This document shows, piece by piece, positions 33,456-35,671 of a DNA stretch of 35,671 nucleotides. Where the stretch lies: positions 1 to 35,671 of IMG/VR virus record IMGVR_UViG_3300032241_001596; one strand, 5' to 3'. Source of the stretch: a virus. Numbering within the stretch: the first letter of the stretch is position 1; the number at the start of each line of letters is the position of its first letter. Below the pieces are notes generated by a model that made no database searches, was not told the origin of the DNA, and saw nothing but the letters and a program-made list of their open reading frames with translations. The position numbers and the translations under genes were made by a program.

Positions 33456-35671
33456 TTATTTTACAGGTGGAACAATACTTGAATATTGATATGTTAAAAT
33501 ATTATTCGTAGCATTATTTATTGCATTAATTGTAGTACCTGATGGACTATTATTAATAGAACTATTAATTTTGGTATTTATTTGACTATAATTTTTCAAT
33601 CTTACCTTAACACTATAATCTAAATCACTACCTTTTAACATTGTTGCTGATGATAATTTTAATTTTTGTGGTGTTGATGGATTTGAGTTAGCCAATGAAT
33701 TAAAAGCTGTATTTGCATATGTTGTGTATGGTGCTGTTAATTTATTCAAATAAACAGCATTTAAATTATTAAATTCAGTCAGTATACTTTGATTATATTT
33801 ATCAACATTATTGAAAAAATCGTTTAATATTTTTTTAATATTATCCAGTTTTTTAGATTTTTGTTTGTCAGTTAAATCAAGTTTATTAATATTTGTTGTA
33901 TACGATGTCATCATAGCATTTACATGTGTATCTTTGTTTACAAATAATGTATTAAAAAAATCCATCATGTTTGCTTCGGATAATGAACTCATAAGATAAC
34001 CATTTACTTGACCTTTCAATGAATTTAAATTCATTTTAGTTGTTATATCTGGGGTTGTACCTGACAAAATATAATCAATATATGAATCAGTCAAACTGAT
34101 TGTATAATTTAACGCACTCGATAAATTATTCACATTTGTATTGAATTCCGAATCATTTGAATTAACTGATATTACATTGTAATAATCATATGGTGATGCA
34201 CCATTTGCTGTACTGTTTGCTGGAAAAAGCAAATTATAAAGATCCTCAGTAACACTTGGTGTGTTTTTTTCCATTCTTACTTTTAAAGAATCTTGAGTAC
34301 TTTTGATTGTAATTTGGTAATTTTGTGAATAATCATTCAAAATTAAACCCAGAGTTTTGTTTGAAAATTCCAAAAATTCATGTGATAATTTTTCAAAAAC
34401 ATAAGTCAACTGGTATTTGTTTTGTAAATATGTTCCTTGACTATTAACATTTTTTAATGAAGGTATCAACCCTTGAAATTGGTAATCAACAACATTAGTT
34501 TGACTATCAAATTGTATTTGTGGAGTAGTAATTGTATTATCAAAACTTTTCAATTCATAATTTGTAGTATCCCCTGTAGTAGTTTTTGGTGTATCAAGAT
34601 CATCACTTTTAGGTAAAACCATTTTTGAATCAATATTATCAAAATTAGTGTTATTTAGTAATAATGATGAATTTATAAATGATGATTGATTAGATATTTG
34701 TCTAAAATAATAATAACCATTACCAAATAAAAATTGATTATTTGGGTTTGAACTTATATTAAAAACATCACCTAAATTTATAGGTTTACCTTTTGAAATA
34801 TCATTATTAGTAGAACCTGTATAATCGTATATTGTTAAATATTGAGAAAAAGGATCATAACCAAACAATTGTGATACAGGTGTTTTTATTTTATTTTCGT
34901 TTCTAATAATCTCATATAATTGATTAACTTTACTATTTGTTGTTGTACCATCATACCCTGACAACACAGCATTAATTCCTGAAAAATAGGTGTTAAATGA
35001 ATATATATTGTTTGTTTGATCAATATTTTTTTGTTGTTTGGTTAATAATAAACTAATTGTATAACTATTAAGTTGTGTTGAAATGTAATTTTGAAAGATT
35101 ATTTTTAAATCTTTAGAATTCAATTCCTTATTATATCTATCAAATAAACCAGTGTCTATAAACCAATATACAAGTAAATCATTATACAATTTATTTGTTA
35201 TATCTATATTAAAATGTGTGATCAAAGCTCTTGTGTAATCATAATTTGTTGGTTTTTTCAAATACAAACCTGCTACATCTGAGGAATCGTATTCACCATC
35301 CGTCATATATCCTGGATTATATGATTGTCCAGTAAATACTGAAGATATTTTTGCTGTTGGGTTAAATCTTGGTGTTGTATAATATAACATCTGTGGATAT
35401 AGATGCAACTGTGTTCCATAAATGTTATTGAAACTTGTTCCTCCATATTGGCTATAATCATGAAAATCTTTTATATTAACATAATTACTATATTTAGCTT
35501 TAGTTCCAAAATAACTGTTTACTGTTGTACTATCAATTGTACCTCCTGTAACAATATTATTTATTATATTATCCATAAATGTTTTGTCATCATTATCTAC
35601 CTTACCAACATAATCAACATTCAATAATTTCGATAGTAAAAATGATGATTGATTTGATGAATCAAATACTA
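33456..35671 (-). CDS. Large Asn/Thr/Ser-rich structural protein, 5' end outside window
   Basis: The frame is open from the right edge of the window to a TAA at 33456-33458, giving at least 738 residues. A TTG at 35622-35624 could be read as a start, but the frame continues upstream of it as VFDSSNQSSFLLSKLL without a stop, so the true start is beyond the window. The protein is rich in Asn, Thr, Ser and Tyr. It has helical stretches near the C-terminal third (TDKQKSKKLDNIKKILNDFF) and no recognisable enzymatic motif. It precedes the LysM-like, 891-aa and hub-lysozyme genes, so a tail or baseplate role is likely. Family not recognised. Confidence 0.7.
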   Translation of the reverse strand, partial: VFDSSNQSSFLLSKLLNVDYVGKVDNDDKTFMDNIINNIVTGGTIDSTTVNSYFGTKAKYSNYVNIKDFHDYSQYGGTSFNNIYGTQLHLYPQMLYYTTPRFNPTAKISSVFTGQSYNPGYMTDGEYDSSDVAGLYLKKPTNYDYTRALITHFNIDITNKLYNDLLVYWFIDTGLFDRYNKELNSKDLKIIFQNYISTQLNSYTISLLLTKQQKNIDQTNNIYSFNTYFSGINAVLSGYDGTTTNSKVNQLYEIIRNENKIKTPVSQLFGYDPFSQYLTIYDYTGSTNNDISKGKPINLGDVFNISSNPNNQFLFGNGYYYFRQISNQSSFINSSLLLNNTNFDNIDSKMVLPKSDDLDTPKTTTGDTTNYELKSFDNTITTPQIQFDSQTNVVDYQFQGLIPSLKNVNSQGTYLQNKYQLTYVFEKLSHEFLEFSNKTLGLILNDYSQNYQITIKSTQDSLKVRMEKNTPSVTEDLYNLLFPANSTANGASPYDYYNVISVNSNDSEFNTNVNNLSSALNYTISLTDSYIDYILSGTTPDITTKMNLNSLKGQVNGYLMSSLSEANMMDFFNTLFVNKDTHVNAMMTSYTTNINKLDLTDKQKSKKLDNIKKILNDFFNNVDKYNQSILTEFNNLNAVYLNKLTAPYTTYANTAFNSLANSNPSTPQKLKLSSATMLKGSDLDYSVKVRLKNYSQINTKINSSINNSPSGTTINAINNATNNILTYQYSSIVPPVK

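Noticed and set aside
35622-35624. TTG as the start of the rightmost gene
   Set aside because: The same frame stays open to the window edge, so the TTG is most likely an internal Leu codon.
1-35671. tRNA genes, CRISPR arrays, insertion sequences, integrase or attachment sites
   Set aside because: Intergenic space is almost nil, and nothing with tRNA-like, transposase-like or integrase-like features was seen. The only mobile elements supported are the intein and the homing endonuclease element.

Overview
The window is part of a large, AT-rich, T4-related contractile-tailed (myovirus-type) phage genome. The phage core genes present are a gp25-family and a gp6/J-family baseplate protein, a UvsX recombinase, a gp41-type DnaB helicase, a T4 RNase H/FEN-type exonuclease, a gp32-like single-strand binding protein and a tail-lysozyme hub protein. 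The start regions I inspected show no Shine-Dalgarno sequence, only A/T-rich leaders, and one promoter resembles the Bacteroidetes -33/-7 type. I therefore infer a Bacteroidetes-like host. All 21 stop codons visible on real genes are TAA, and no gene needs an alternative code.

Every real gene is on the minus strand, so transcription runs from high to low coordinates. Region A (35671-23009) is structural: a large protein whose start lies outside the window, a LysM/gp53-like small protein, an 891-aa protein, a 2000-aa baseplate hub fused to a C-terminal tail lysozyme, and three small or medium unknowns. Region B (22940-14332) is replication and nucleotide metabolism: gp32-like SSB, UvsX, exonuclease, a decayed GIY-YIG homing endonuclease, a gp40-like small protein, gp41-like helicase, and a class II (B12-dependent) ribonucleotide reductase split by an intein. 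Region C (14227-1) is a baseplate operon: gp25, gp6/J, then six large proteins, packed with 1-20 nt gaps or short overlaps. The last of these runs off the left edge and carries a P2 gpI/gp7-like motif. Rho-independent terminators follow the SSB gene and the reductase gene.

The most interesting signal is at 19066-19951. An 812-bp element carrying a GIY-YIG/NUMOD3 homing endonuclease sits at the 3' end of the exonuclease gene. The last 23 codons of that gene occur twice: once at the end of the intact gene, and once as a displaced copy on the far side of the element, next to the following gene. The copies encode identical amino acids but differ at 13 nucleotides, all synonymous. This looks like a homing element that brought its own recoded 3' end, repairing the gene it invaded and pushing the old tail downstream. 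The endonuclease now appears decayed: its expected ATG reads ATA, and an A7 run separates the catalytic domain from the DNA-binding repeats by a frameshift. A second selfish element, a LAGLIDADG intein, sits just before a predicted redox cysteine of the reductase.

A conserved 15-bp AT dyad (minus strand TATTTATANTAAATA) lies 6-8 nt upstream of three start codons of structural genes, and 6 nt upstream of the lost start of the endonuclease. It is a candidate late promoter or initiation signal.
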